Positions 41,781 through 49,599 of a DNA stretch of 64,000 nt are shown in pieces. Source of the DNA: Treponema sp. UBA792 (GTDB lineage Bacteria; Spirochaetota; Spirochaetia; Treponematales; Treponemataceae); the NCBI GenBank assembly GCA_002296965.1, contig DBIW01000031.1:1-64000 (forward strand), read 5' to 3'. Within the stretch, counting starts at the first letter, position 1. Each line of letters opens with the position of its first letter. Both the position numbers and the translations under genes were made by a program. Below the pieces are notes generated by a model. The model was not told the origin of the DNA, did no database searches, and saw nothing but the letters and a program-made list of their open reading frames with translations.

Positions 41781-43024
41781 TATTCTCTGTTCCAGTTCCC
41801 TCTTGAGCTGTAGTATGACCAGAGTCCCATGTTGCCGAATGTGACCGCGCTGGAGGAACCTGAGCCGATGAAGCCGATTGACGCGTAGATCGCGGAATCT
41901 TTCTCGTTTCTGGACGGATCCGTGTTGAGCAGGGTGAATATGAAATATGATGACGAGAGCTGAGACTCCGCATTCGTCTCGAAATTCTTCAGCGAGCTGT
42001 CCGGAATTCCTGATGAATCAAGCGTGGTCCTTGCGATTCCGCCTGATGCGGAGCTTGACTGGGCATAATAGTCGCCGCGTCCGATCAAAATCGAATCCGC
42101 GCACGGAGCAAGACAGGTTATGGTCTGTCCGGTTCCGAATCCGGCGTCGGTAAAGGTGGTTCCGTCCGTGCTGTATTTCAGCTTGTCTCCGTTTCCGTAA
42201 TAGACGGCCGTCGCATCGGAGGATGATGTCTCGTTCGTGACGGCGGCAAGCGACGCGAAGAAAATCTCTTCTCCCTTGAAAATGACGGCCGAATTCAGTG
42301 AGCCGCTTCCGCTGTCCGCCGCTGACGGAGAGAATTCCTCCGGTTCGGAAATTCCGTCGAGCCTGTAGTATTTCGCGCTGTCCCCGGAGCCGCTTCTGAT
42401 ATAGGCTTTTCTGTTTTCTGATTTCACGGAATTCGTGGAGAACACGTTGAAGTCAGATACATAGTATCCGCTTGAATTCTTTCCGAACTTGAACAGGCTG
42501 TTGTCCGCGTTAAGCTCCTTTGCCAGCTGCGTCCATCCTTTCAGGTCTCCGCTTTCCGCGGAATTCCATTTTCCGTTTCCGTCGTCCTGAATCTTCTTGG
42601 CATAGAGATTGATTTGTGAGGGAGCCGATGTTCCTTCCTCGGTGTCCTTCGTGTATTCCGCGGATACAAGATAGAGCGTGCCGCTGTCGGCAAGAACTTT
42701 CAGTATCTGCTGTCCGGTATGGTTCTCCGCGTCGTAATAGTTATATTTGTGCTCGTCGAACGGAAGGTTTTCATAGCCGTATGACTCCCATTTTCCGTGG
42801 CTTTCGTTTTCCGCTGCGGTGGTCTTGTATCTGAGGCCTCCGTTCGCGGCGAGGACAATATATTCCGCCCGGTCAGTGCTGTATCTGGCGATTGAATTTA
42901 TCTGTCCGGAGATTGTGGCCTCTTCAGGCGCGACATCCTGACGTATATTATAGAAGACTTCGTTCTGGCAGCCTGATGAAAAAAGCACTGCGGCCGCGGC
43001 AAGTATTGCTGGTGTTCGTTTCAT
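41780..43024 (-). CDS. Treponemal-type lipoprotein of unknown function, repeat-rich
   Basis: 414 aa from the ATG at 43024. The longer open frame upstream runs into the barrel gene and has no signal. The lipoprotein signal ends in LFSSGCQN with Cys near residue 19. The remainder is beta-rich, with recurring short strands and Tyr/Gly/Ser turns such as GGLRYKTT, GDKLKYSTDG and MGLWSYYSSRG. This would suit a beta-propeller, though I cannot name one. It probably faces the periplasm or cell surface. It lies 17 bases after the barrel gene and overlaps rarA by one base. Confidence 0.65.
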   Translation of the reverse strand: MKRTPAILAAAAVLFSSGCQNEVFYNIRQDVAPEEATISGQINSIARYSTDRAEYIVLAANGGLRYKTTAAENESHGKWESYGYENLPFDEHKYNYYDAENHTGQQILKVLADSGTLYLVSAEYTKDTEEGTSAPSQINLYAKKIQDDGNGKWNSAESGDLKGWTQLAKELNADNSLFKFGKNSSGYYVSDFNVFSTNSVKSENRKAYIRSGSGDSAKYYRLDGISEPEEFSPSAADSGSGSLNSAVIFKGEEIFFASLAAVTNETSSSDATAVYYGNGDKLKYSTDGTTFTDAGFGTGQTITCLAPCADSILIGRGDYYAQSSSASGGIARTTLDSSGIPDSSLKNFETNAESQLSSSYFIFTLLNTDPSRNEKDSAIYASIGFIGSGSSSAVTFGNMGLWSYYSSRGNWNRE

Positions 43025-43041
43025 AAAAAATCCTGTGTAAA

Positions 43042-43617
43042 CTAGAAATGGTATCTCACGCCGAGCGCCGCCGTAAGGAACATACCGTTGTCGTTCCTGC
43101 TGCTGTTGCTGTAGGGCTGCGGAATCCAGATGAATGTGCTTGAAAGTCCGAGCGACCACATATCGTTGAACCGGTAGTATGCTCCGGCCGAGCCTTTAAG
43201 CACAAAGGACGGAAAATAATTCATGTTCTGCCATGTCTCATAGCCGATTCCCGCGGTGACCGTAACGGGAATCTCAATCTTTCCGATTTCGGCCTGAGCC
43301 ATAGCTCCGAATGTGATTGGAAGCATGATCAGAATTTTTCTTCCGAGCGACACGTTGTATGTCGCCGTGACCTCGCCGCCGACCGCAAGCCATCCGTTCA
43401 GAAACCTGAAATATCCGATTGTCGCCGCCGCGCCGGGATAAAGCTGGTTCCCGAAATTCAGCGGAAAAAGACCCGTCAGGTCAGCCTTCAGAAACTGGTC
43501 TCCGGCGCCGTTTGACTCATATACATAGCCATCGTCATATTCGTCGCCCTGCTCCTGTGCCTGAACTGCCGCCACGCATAGAATCAGCGTGATGAGAATA
43601 AAAAGTCTGCGTTTCAT
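43042..43617 (-). CDS. Small outer-membrane beta-barrel protein (OmpW/OmpX-like)
   Basis: 191 aa from the ATG at 43617 behind GAGG. A signal peptide ending in AVQAQ is followed by an acidic stretch (EQGDEYDDGYVY), then about eight amphipathic strands. It ends in LGVRYHF, with the C-terminal Phe of outer-membrane barrels. Size and style match small 8-strand barrels. From memory, Treponema pallidum has a small barrel gene (TP0733) next to folD, and folD lies divergently here too, so this may be the orthologue. It heads a four-gene operon. Confidence 0.72.
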   Translation of the reverse strand: MKRRLFILITLILCVAAVQAQEQGDEYDDGYVYESNGAGDQFLKADLTGLFPLNFGNQLYPGAAATIGYFRFLNGWLAVGGEVTATYNVSLGRKILIMLPITFGAMAQAEIGKIEIPVTVTAGIGYETWQNMNYFPSFVLKGSAGAYYRFNDMWSLGLSSTFIWIPQPYSNSSRNDNGMFLTAALGVRYHF

Positions 43618-43681
43618 ATTGCCTCGTGTGTTTGTTTGTAACAAAATCATATTGTGGAATAGAATTTAATTAAAAAACAGA

Positions 43682-43700
43682 GTATATTTGATGAATATAC
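43682..43700. promoter_or_regulatory. Palindrome between the barrel gene and folD
   Basis: GTATATT (43682-43688) and AATATAC (43694-43700) are perfect 7-bp arms with a 5-base spacer. They lie in AT-rich DNA between the divergent operons, where a repressor or activator could act on both. Confidence 0.35.
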
Positions 43701-43776
43701 AGTTTTTATCGCTGTTTATCAATCAAAACAGCCGAATTCAGAGTACGTTACATTTCGCCGCCGGCTTGGAGGATAT

Positions 43777-44658
43777 ATGGCAGTTGTTATAGACGGAAAA
43801 CAGGTGGCCGCCGAGGTCAGAGCTGATGTCGCAGAGAGGGTAGCCGCGTTGAAGGAGAAGGGCACTGTTCCGTGTCTTGCGGTGATTCTTGTCGGCGATG
43901 ATCCTGCCAGCGTGTCTTACGTGACCGGAAAGCAGAAGGCTCTTGCCGAAGTCGGAATGGCCGACCGTTCGATGCGTCTGCCGGCGAGGGCAACGGAAAA
44001 GGAGCTCCTGGCTCTTATCGGTGAGCTTAATATGGATGATTCAGTCCATGGAATTCTTGTCCAGCTTCCTCTTCCGTCCCACATAGATACAGACAGGGTG
44101 ATTACCGCCATAGCTCCGGAGAAAGACGTGGACGGTTTTCATCCTATGAATCTCGGAAATCTTGTGGCCGGGCGGCGCTCGTTCATTCCTTGCACGCCCC
44201 ATGGAATAATAGTCATGCTCAGAAAGGCCGGAATAAGGACGGACGGTGCGCACGCGGTTGTAATCGGCCGTTCAAATATAGTCGGAAAGCCTGCCGCCAT
44301 TCTTCTTGCCGGCCGTGACATGAACTGCACGGTTACGCTCTGCCATACAGGAACAGTTAATCTGCCGGAGATAACGCGCCAGGCGGATATAATTGTGGCC
44401 GCCGCCGGAAGACCGGGTACAGTCACCGCCGACATGGTGAAGGAAGGCGCAGCCGTGATTGATGTCGGCGTGAACAGGATTCCTGATCCGACTAAAAAAA
44501 GCGGATTCCGTCTTGTTGGGGATGTCGATTTTGATGCCGTAAGCGTAAAAGCCTCGTACATAACGCCTGTTCCCGGCGGAGTCGGCCCGATGACAATCGC
44601 AATGCTTATGGTGAACACTGTCGAGGCAGCCGAACGGATGGCCGGGCAGGAGAGGTAA
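43777..44658 (+). CDS. folD: Bifunctional methylenetetrahydrofolate dehydrogenase/cyclohydrolase
   Basis: A 293-aa protein behind GGAGG. Conserved features: [14 protein letters not shown] (catalytic Lys and Tyr region), [25 protein letters not shown] and the nucleotide-binding [27 protein letters not shown] is the C-terminal signature. It interconverts 5,10-methylene-, methenyl- and 10-formyl-tetrahydrofolate, supplying one-carbon units. Its stop shares bases with the ATG of folE2, and a five-gene operon follows. Confidence 0.96.
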   Translation: MAVVIDGKQVAAEVRADVAERVAALKEKGTVPCLAVILVGDDPASVSYVTGKQKALAEVGMADRSMRLPARATEKELLALIGELNMDDSVHGILVQLPLPSHIDTDRVITAIAPEKDVDGFHPMNLGNLVAGRRSFIPCTPHGIIVMLRKAGIRTDGAHAVVIGRSNIVGKPAAILLAGRDMNCTVTLCHTGTVNLPEITRQADIIVAAAGRPGTVTADMVKEGAAVIDVGVNRIPDPTKKSGFRLVGDVDFDAVSVKASYITPVPGGVGPMTIAMLMVNTVEAAERMAGQER

Positions 44659-45464
44659 TGCGCGACATCCAGAATGAATTTGACGCCAGGGAGATACCTC
44701 TTGAGAAGGTCGGTGTCCGTAATGTGAAATATCCGGTACGGGTTCTTGACCGGGAGAACAGGTTTCAGACGACGTCCGCCTCCGTGGATCTGTTCGTCAA
44801 TCTTCCCCATAATTTCAAGGGAACCCACATGAGCCGCTTTATTCAGATTTTTCATAAATATCACCATGACCTTACGATGGTTCATTTTCTTGATATGCTT
44901 GATGAGATCCGGAACACTCTTGACGCGCAGAACGCCTACGGCAGAATAGATTTTCCGTATTTCATGGAGAGGAGGGCGCCGGTCTCCGGTTCTCCCGGAA
45001 TAATGGAATACGGTTGTTCCTATGAAGGCGAGAGCGGTACGGACAGCCGCCGTTTCTACGTTTCCGTTGAGGTTCCCGTGACAACCCTTTGCCCGTGCTC
45101 AAAGGCAATCAGCGATTACGGTGCGCACAACCAGCGCGGAACGGTAAAAGTCAGGCTTCTTTATTCCGATTTTTTCTGGATTGAGGATGTCATAGAAATG
45201 ATTGAGAGGTGCGCGTCAAGTCCGCTGTATTCTGTGCTCAAGAGAAGCGATGAGAAGGCGGTCACCGAGCACGCGTACGATAATCCGCGTTTCGTCGAGG
45301 ATGTGGTCCGCGAGGTCTATCTCGGACTGCGCGCTTTTTCTGTCGGCGTTCCGTTCCGGTGGTTCAGCGTGGAATGTACGAACCGCGAGAGCATCCATAA
45401 TCATGATGCTTATGCCTATACTGAGTACTCCGAACCCGGATTTGCTGAGGAGCATGATTCATGA
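44658..45464 (+). CDS. folE2: GTP cyclohydrolase FolE2 (type IB)
   Basis: A 268-aa protein. COG1469 features are clear: VGVRNVKYPV, LPHNFKGTHMSRF, and VPVTTLCPCSKAISDYGAHNQRG with the metal-binding Cys. The catalytic/metal Glu lies in SVECTNRESIHNHDAYA. It opens GTP to dihydroneopterin triphosphate, the first step of folate or queuosine precursor synthesis, and can work with metals other than zinc. It overlaps folD by one base (TAATG) and miaB by four, which fits folate metabolism coupling with tRNA modification. Confidence 0.95.
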   Translation: MRDIQNEFDAREIPLEKVGVRNVKYPVRVLDRENRFQTTSASVDLFVNLPHNFKGTHMSRFIQIFHKYHHDLTMVHFLDMLDEIRNTLDAQNAYGRIDFPYFMERRAPVSGSPGIMEYGCSYEGESGTDSRRFYVSVEVPVTTLCPCSKAISDYGAHNQRGTVKVRLLYSDFFWIEDVIEMIERCASSPLYSVLKRSDEKAVTEHAYDNPRFVEDVVREVYLGLRAFSVGVPFRWFSVECTNRESIHNHDAYAYTEYSEPGFAEEHDS

Positions 45465-46849
45465 CATATTTTTTTGAGACATACGGATGTCAGATGAACA
45501 TAGCGGAGTCAGCCGCGCTGGAACAGCTTCTTCTTGCCCGCGGATGGACCGGCGCGCCGGATGCGGAGACGGCCGACATGGTGATAATAAACACCTGCTC
45601 TGTCCGCGCCACCGCAGAGAACAGAATTTTCGGTCGGCTCGGATGGTATTCCGGACTCAAGGCGGTGCGCGCCTGTCTGCCCGGAGCAAAATCCCGCTCG
45701 CTTGAGAAAGCCGCTGAATTTGTCCGCGGAGGTCCGCGTCCGCTGACGCTTGTGGTGACTGGATGCATGGCCGAGCGCCTGCTTGATTCCCTAAAAAAAG
45801 ATTATCCGTGCATTGACTATGTTGTCGGGACATTCGCCAAGCAGAAATTCGGAGATGTGATAGATGCGGTCGTGAGCAACGGCACAGCCGAGATTTCTGA
45901 TTCCGGAGCCTATGAATTCGCGCCTCTTTCCTATGAGCCGGGCTCATTCAGCGCGTTTGTTCCGATAATGCACGGGTGCAACAATTTCTGCACGTATTGT
46001 ATTGTCCCTTACGTCCGCGGACGTGAAATATCCCGTTCTCCCGGCGAGATAATTAATGAGCTTGATGTCCTGTCGTCTTACGGAGTGAAGGAGATAACGC
46101 TGCTCGGCCAGAATGTCAATTCCTACAGTTCCGGCGGAACGGACTTTGCCGGGCTCCTTATGCTGATAGATTCACATCTTGAGGAATCCGCCTCTCCGAT
46201 AAGATGGGTCAGATTCATGTCAAGCCATCCCAAGGACCTGTCGGACGCGGTGATTGATGTTGTGGCCGGAAGAAAGCGGATCTGCCGTCACATCCATCTG
46301 CCGGTCCAGCACGGTTCCTCCGAAATTCTCAGGCGCATGAACAGGCGTTATTCAAGGGAGGATTACATTGCGCTTGTTGACAGGATAAGAAGAAAAATCC
46401 CTGATGTCTCCCTGACCACGGACATAATGGTCGGATTCCCGGGCGAGACGGACGGTGATCTGGAGCTTACGCTGGATCTGATGAGGAAAATCCGTTACGA
46501 GAATGCGTTCATGTACTATTACAATCCTCGTGAGGGAACGCCGGCCGCATCTTACGCGGATCAGATTCCGCTTGAGGTTAAGAAGGCGCGTCTTCAGCGG
46601 GTGATAGATCTTCAGCTGGAGGTTACATCCGGGGAGATGGCCCGCAGGACCGGCCGTACCGTGACGGTTCTTGCGGAAAGCGTCAGCAGGGATAACCCGG
46701 ATGAGCTTCTCGGCAAGACGGAGCAGGACGAGAGGGTCGCATTCCGTGCGGACAGGACGCTTATAGGAAAATTCCTGGATGTGCATATAGATGTTCTGTC
46801 CGGAAACACTTTCCGCGGAACGCTTGTGGAGCGGAATTCCATTGTGTGA
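45461..46849 (+). CDS. miaB: tRNA-2-methylthio-N6-dimethylallyladenosine synthase
   Basis: A 462-aa protein. The N-terminal UPF0004 domain has ETYGCQMNIAES, NTCSVRATAENR and VTGCMAERL, which hold the three Cys for the auxiliary cluster. The radical SAM motif is GCNNFCTYCIVPYVRG. The C-terminal TRAM domain has TVLAESVSRD. It adds methylthio to i6A37 of tRNAs that read U-starting codons. A roughly 20-residue insert (ACLPGAKSRSLEKAAEF) lies between the second and third cluster Cys. Start overlaps folE2 by four bases. Confidence 0.94.
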   Translation: MTYFFETYGCQMNIAESAALEQLLLARGWTGAPDAETADMVIINTCSVRATAENRIFGRLGWYSGLKAVRACLPGAKSRSLEKAAEFVRGGPRPLTLVVTGCMAERLLDSLKKDYPCIDYVVGTFAKQKFGDVIDAVVSNGTAEISDSGAYEFAPLSYEPGSFSAFVPIMHGCNNFCTYCIVPYVRGREISRSPGEIINELDVLSSYGVKEITLLGQNVNSYSSGGTDFAGLLMLIDSHLEESASPIRWVRFMSSHPKDLSDAVIDVVAGRKRICRHIHLPVQHGSSEILRRMNRRYSREDYIALVDRIRRKIPDVSLTTDIMVGFPGETDGDLELTLDLMRKIRYENAFMYYYNPREGTPAASYADQIPLEVKKARLQRVIDLQLEVTSGEMARRTGRTVTVLAESVSRDNPDELLGKTEQDERVAFRADRTLIGKFLDVHIDVLSGNTFRGTLVERNSIV

Positions 46850-46858
46850 GGTGAGGAA

Positions 46859-47227
46859 ATGGTTTTTTCTCTTGTGGTTATACTTCTGATTGTGGTGTTT
46901 CTGGCCTTTTTTGTGGGCAAGAATCTTTCCAATGTGTGTACGATATGGCTTTTCTCGGATTTCAGCGGAATTCCTGTCTCGGTCCTTGTGTTCATCGCGT
47001 TCGGCTGCGGAATCGTGTTCTCGATTCTCTGTATTGTCATCGGAAGGCTGAAAAAAAGCGGAAAGAAAGCTGCCGCCGCGCCAGGTGCCGTCGCCTTCCG
47101 GAAGGAGATCGGACGGGGCAGGCATGAGAAGAAAGACCGTATGGTTCAGACCGGGACGCCGTCACCGGAGAATTCCGGAGAGGACGCCGCTTCCTCCGGT
47201 AAAATTACGGAAGGCGAAAATGAATAG
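46859..47227 (+). CDS. LapA/DUF1049-type small membrane protein
   Basis: A 122-aa protein with two membrane helices (residues 4-20 and ~44-65) and the short NLSNVCTIWLF motif between them, as in LapA-domain proteins. A basic/Ala then acidic, disordered tail follows. In E. coli LapA is paired with LapB in control of lipopolysaccharide assembly. Treponemes lack typical LPS, so the role here is open. GAGGTGAGG lies upstream of the ATG. The SPOR gene starts inside its last codons. Confidence 0.7.
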   Translation: MVFSLVVILLIVVFLAFFVGKNLSNVCTIWLFSDFSGIPVSVLVFIAFGCGIVFSILCIVIGRLKKSGKKAAAAPGAVAFRKEIGRGRHEKKDRMVQTGTPSPENSGEDAASSGKITEGENE

Positions 47228-48221
47228 AAAATCGGCGGCGGCGGCGCTTTTTCTTGCGGCTTCATCCTTTCTTCATGCGGCCGGAATCAGCGCGAAGGCG
47301 GCGGCGGACGGGGCGCTGCGCAAGGCTTCGATTGATGAGGCCGTGGTCTATCTGAAGGACTGTATTCCAAAGGCGGATACGGCTTCGGACCGGCGTTCAA
47401 TGTATGTTTTTCTTGCGGCGCTGCAGGAGAAAAGTTCACTGTATAATGATGCCTGCGCGTCATATTCCGCGGCGGCGGGAATTTCGGCCGGAAATGCCGA
47501 CGGAATGCCGAGGAAAAGCAACGAGCAGCTTGTGATTGATGCCGTGAGATGCGCGCTGAGTTCCGGTGATTTCCCGGTCGCCGACAGCTACCTTGAGGCG
47601 GTCAGGAATTCAAAGGATGAGACTGTTCAGGCTTATGCGAAGCTTTACGCCCAGTGGAGCGCGCTTTGCCGGGCGGATGATGTCGCCTCTCTGGAGGAGC
47701 CGCTTGCCGTTCTGAAGGCATACGCGGAGGTCAGGTCGATGAAGCCTGTACAGCCGGCCATCCTTCTTACATTGTGGTATATCACCGGCGATGAGTCGTA
47801 TTCCGCGGAGATAAAAAAACGTTTTCCGTCTTCGGTGGAGGCTTCGATTGTAAAGGGCGATGTGCAGATGATGCCGTCGCCGTTCTGGTTCTTTGTGCCG
47901 AAGGAAGGTGTCGCCGAGCAGGAGACTGATTTTTCCGATGATGCGCTTGACGTTCCGTCCGAGCCGTCACCAGCGGTGAAGCAGCCTGTTCCCTCCGCGG
48001 CCGGCAAAAAAATCCGCCTGCAGCTGGGGCTTTTCAGAACCGAGTCCAATGCCAGGCTTCTTTCCGCTGAGCTTGCGAAGAAGGGATTCGGCTGCTACAT
48101 CACGGAGGAGACGCGGGCCAGCGGAACCACATATTACATTGTGCTTACCGACGATGATGCGTCCGGAACTCAGGCGGAGAAACTCCGCAGCGCCGGATAT
48201 GAATGTTATGCCGTAGACTGA
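47220..48221 (+). CDS. Secreted SPOR-domain protein
   Basis: 333 aa from the ATG at 47220, overlapping the LapA-like gene by 8 bases. A signal peptide (KSAAAALFLAASSFLHAAG) is followed by TPR-like helical repeats (residues ~30-230). After a Pro/Ser linker, a C-terminal SPOR domain (IRLQLGLFRTESNARLLSAELAKKGF ... YYIVLTDD; ~255-333) is expected to bind denuded peptidoglycan at division sites. The stop is only 2 bases from the convergent GGDEF gene's stop, and no terminator is visible. Confidence 0.82.
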   Translation: MNRKSAAAALFLAASSFLHAAGISAKAAADGALRKASIDEAVVYLKDCIPKADTASDRRSMYVFLAALQEKSSLYNDACASYSAAAGISAGNADGMPRKSNEQLVIDAVRCALSSGDFPVADSYLEAVRNSKDETVQAYAKLYAQWSALCRADDVASLEEPLAVLKAYAEVRSMKPVQPAILLTLWYITGDESYSAEIKKRFPSSVEASIVKGDVQMMPSPFWFFVPKEGVAEQETDFSDDALDVPSEPSPAVKQPVPSAAGKKIRLQLGLFRTESNARLLSAELAKKGFGCYITEETRASGTTYYIVLTDDDASGTQAEKLRSAGYECYAVD

Positions 48222-48223
48222 GC

Positions 48224-49522
48224 CTACAGAATCAGATCGATGTCAAGGTGGAGGGCGTTCATCTCGTCCGCAAGCTCCCGGCACAGTCTTGTGATTCCCG
48301 CCGGAATTATTCCTTTTTCCAGCGTCAGAATCAGCAGCTGGTTTATGCTGTACCAGGAGAAAATTCCGGGAAACTGCGCGTCCTTCAGGAATTCAGTGAC
48401 CCGCCTGTTCAGCATCATTATTTTCTTTGAGTCCGGATTCCGGGGCGAGTCAAGATCCACAAGATTCAGGAGGCAGAGCGTCGCGTCAAGCGATTCCGAG
48501 GTGTAGCGCTCGTATGCTATGTATATCACACGGAATTCTCCGAATTTCAGCCAGGTCTGGATTTCCTCTCCGCTTCTTTTTCTGAGCATTATTTCCGTTG
48601 AAAGGTTCGTGCATTCCTGCCGGCCCTTCAGCATCTGCTCCCTCTCGTCGCGGTGCTCGTGAAATCGGAATGTGCCGCGTCCGTGGTTTTTGACGTAGAG
48701 AAGCGCATGGTCCGCCATTGCCGAAAGATTGTCGTAGGTGGACGCGTCTTCCGGGCAGAATGCGATTCCCACCGAGGCCGTTATGACCCGTGAGCCGTCG
48801 GGAATTCTTATTCTTGCTCCTATCGCCGATGCAAGCTCCGTGCAGCGGTCGGAGACTGCGCCCCTTTCCGTCAGTCCGGGAATGAACACGCAGAATTCAT
48901 CTCCGGAGATATGCGCGATGACGGAATCAGCCGGCATCGTGTCCTGAAGGCATTCCGCGAACGACATGAGAATTCTGTCGCCCTCGCTGCGCGAGAAATT
49001 GTCGTTTATGTATTTAAGACCGTCCATTCCGCACATAAGCATCGCGCCCCTTGTTCCATGGTTCAGGAGCTTGCGGACTTTTTTCTGGAATCCCGCCTTG
49101 CTGAGAAGTCCCGTCATCGGATCCGTGTCCATCTTCTGACGGTATTCGGCGATGTTCCGCTTGAGCTTTGACAGCATCATTACGTTCTCAAGCCGTTTCC
49201 GCGCGTAAGCCGGTTCCAGCGGCTTGAGCAGAATCTCGGTGCATCCGCTTCTCGCTACGAATTCAGCGTTGTCGTTCTCCGTAAGTATGATGAGCGGGAC
49301 TGATGCGGAGATTCTTGAGTTGTGCAGGAATTCAATCAGTTTCTCCGCCTCGACTCCGGGAATGTCGCTGTCAAGGATTATGCAGTCAAAACATTCGTTC
49401 CTCATCGCATTCAGGGCGTCAACTCCGTCTGTCACCGTTCTGAATTCAAACAAACCTTCGGAAACTTTTCTGAGTCCCTCCACCGAATCCGCATCTGCGG
49501 ATGCTGTCAAAATTCTGTTCAT
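48224..49522 (-). CDS. Response regulator with GGDEF domain (diguanylate cyclase)
   Basis: 432 aa from the ATG at 49522. The receiver domain (residues 1-120) has acidic Asp10/Asp12, the phosphoacceptor Asp51 in IILDSDIPG, and Lys in LLKPLEP. The GGDEF domain (~150-310) begins DPMTGLLSKAGF and has SGDEF as its active site. The first Gly is Ser, a change often seen in active cyclases. The last ~110 residues are an unrecognised alpha/beta domain. No histidine kinase is adjacent. TATAAT lies 10 bases before the ATG, giving a leader of only about 4 bases. Confidence 0.85.
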   Translation of the reverse strand: MNRILTASADADSVEGLRKVSEGLFEFRTVTDGVDALNAMRNECFDCIILDSDIPGVEAEKLIEFLHNSRISASVPLIILTENDNAEFVARSGCTEILLKPLEPAYARKRLENVMMLSKLKRNIAEYRQKMDTDPMTGLLSKAGFQKKVRKLLNHGTRGAMLMCGMDGLKYINDNFSRSEGDRILMSFAECLQDTMPADSVIAHISGDEFCVFIPGLTERGAVSDRCTELASAIGARIRIPDGSRVITASVGIAFCPEDASTYDNLSAMADHALLYVKNHGRGTFRFHEHRDEREQMLKGRQECTNLSTEIMLRKRSGEEIQTWLKFGEFRVIYIAYERYTSESLDATLCLLNLVDLDSPRNPDSKKIMMLNRRVTEFLKDAQFPGIFSWYSINQLLILTLEKGIIPAGITRLCRELADEMNALHLDIDLIL

Positions 49523-49532
49523 GATTGCCGGA

Positions 49533-49538
49533 ATTATA
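49533..49538 (-). promoter_or_regulatory. -10 box of the response regulator-GGDEF gene
   Basis: Minus strand TATAAT at 49533-49538, 10 bases before the ATG at 49522. The -35 is weak and there is no ribosome site, so the mRNA has almost no leader. Confidence 0.4.
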
Positions 49539-49599
49539 CCATAATATGGGCTTTTCATGAAGATATTTTGTTTTGCAATTCTGCATGACTTGTGCTATC

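Noticed and set aside
46352..47125. Minus-strand frame of 257 codons opposite miaB and the LapA-like gene
   Set aside because: Runs across two well-supported genes on the other strand. Composition is Arg/His-rich as expected for a shadow frame.
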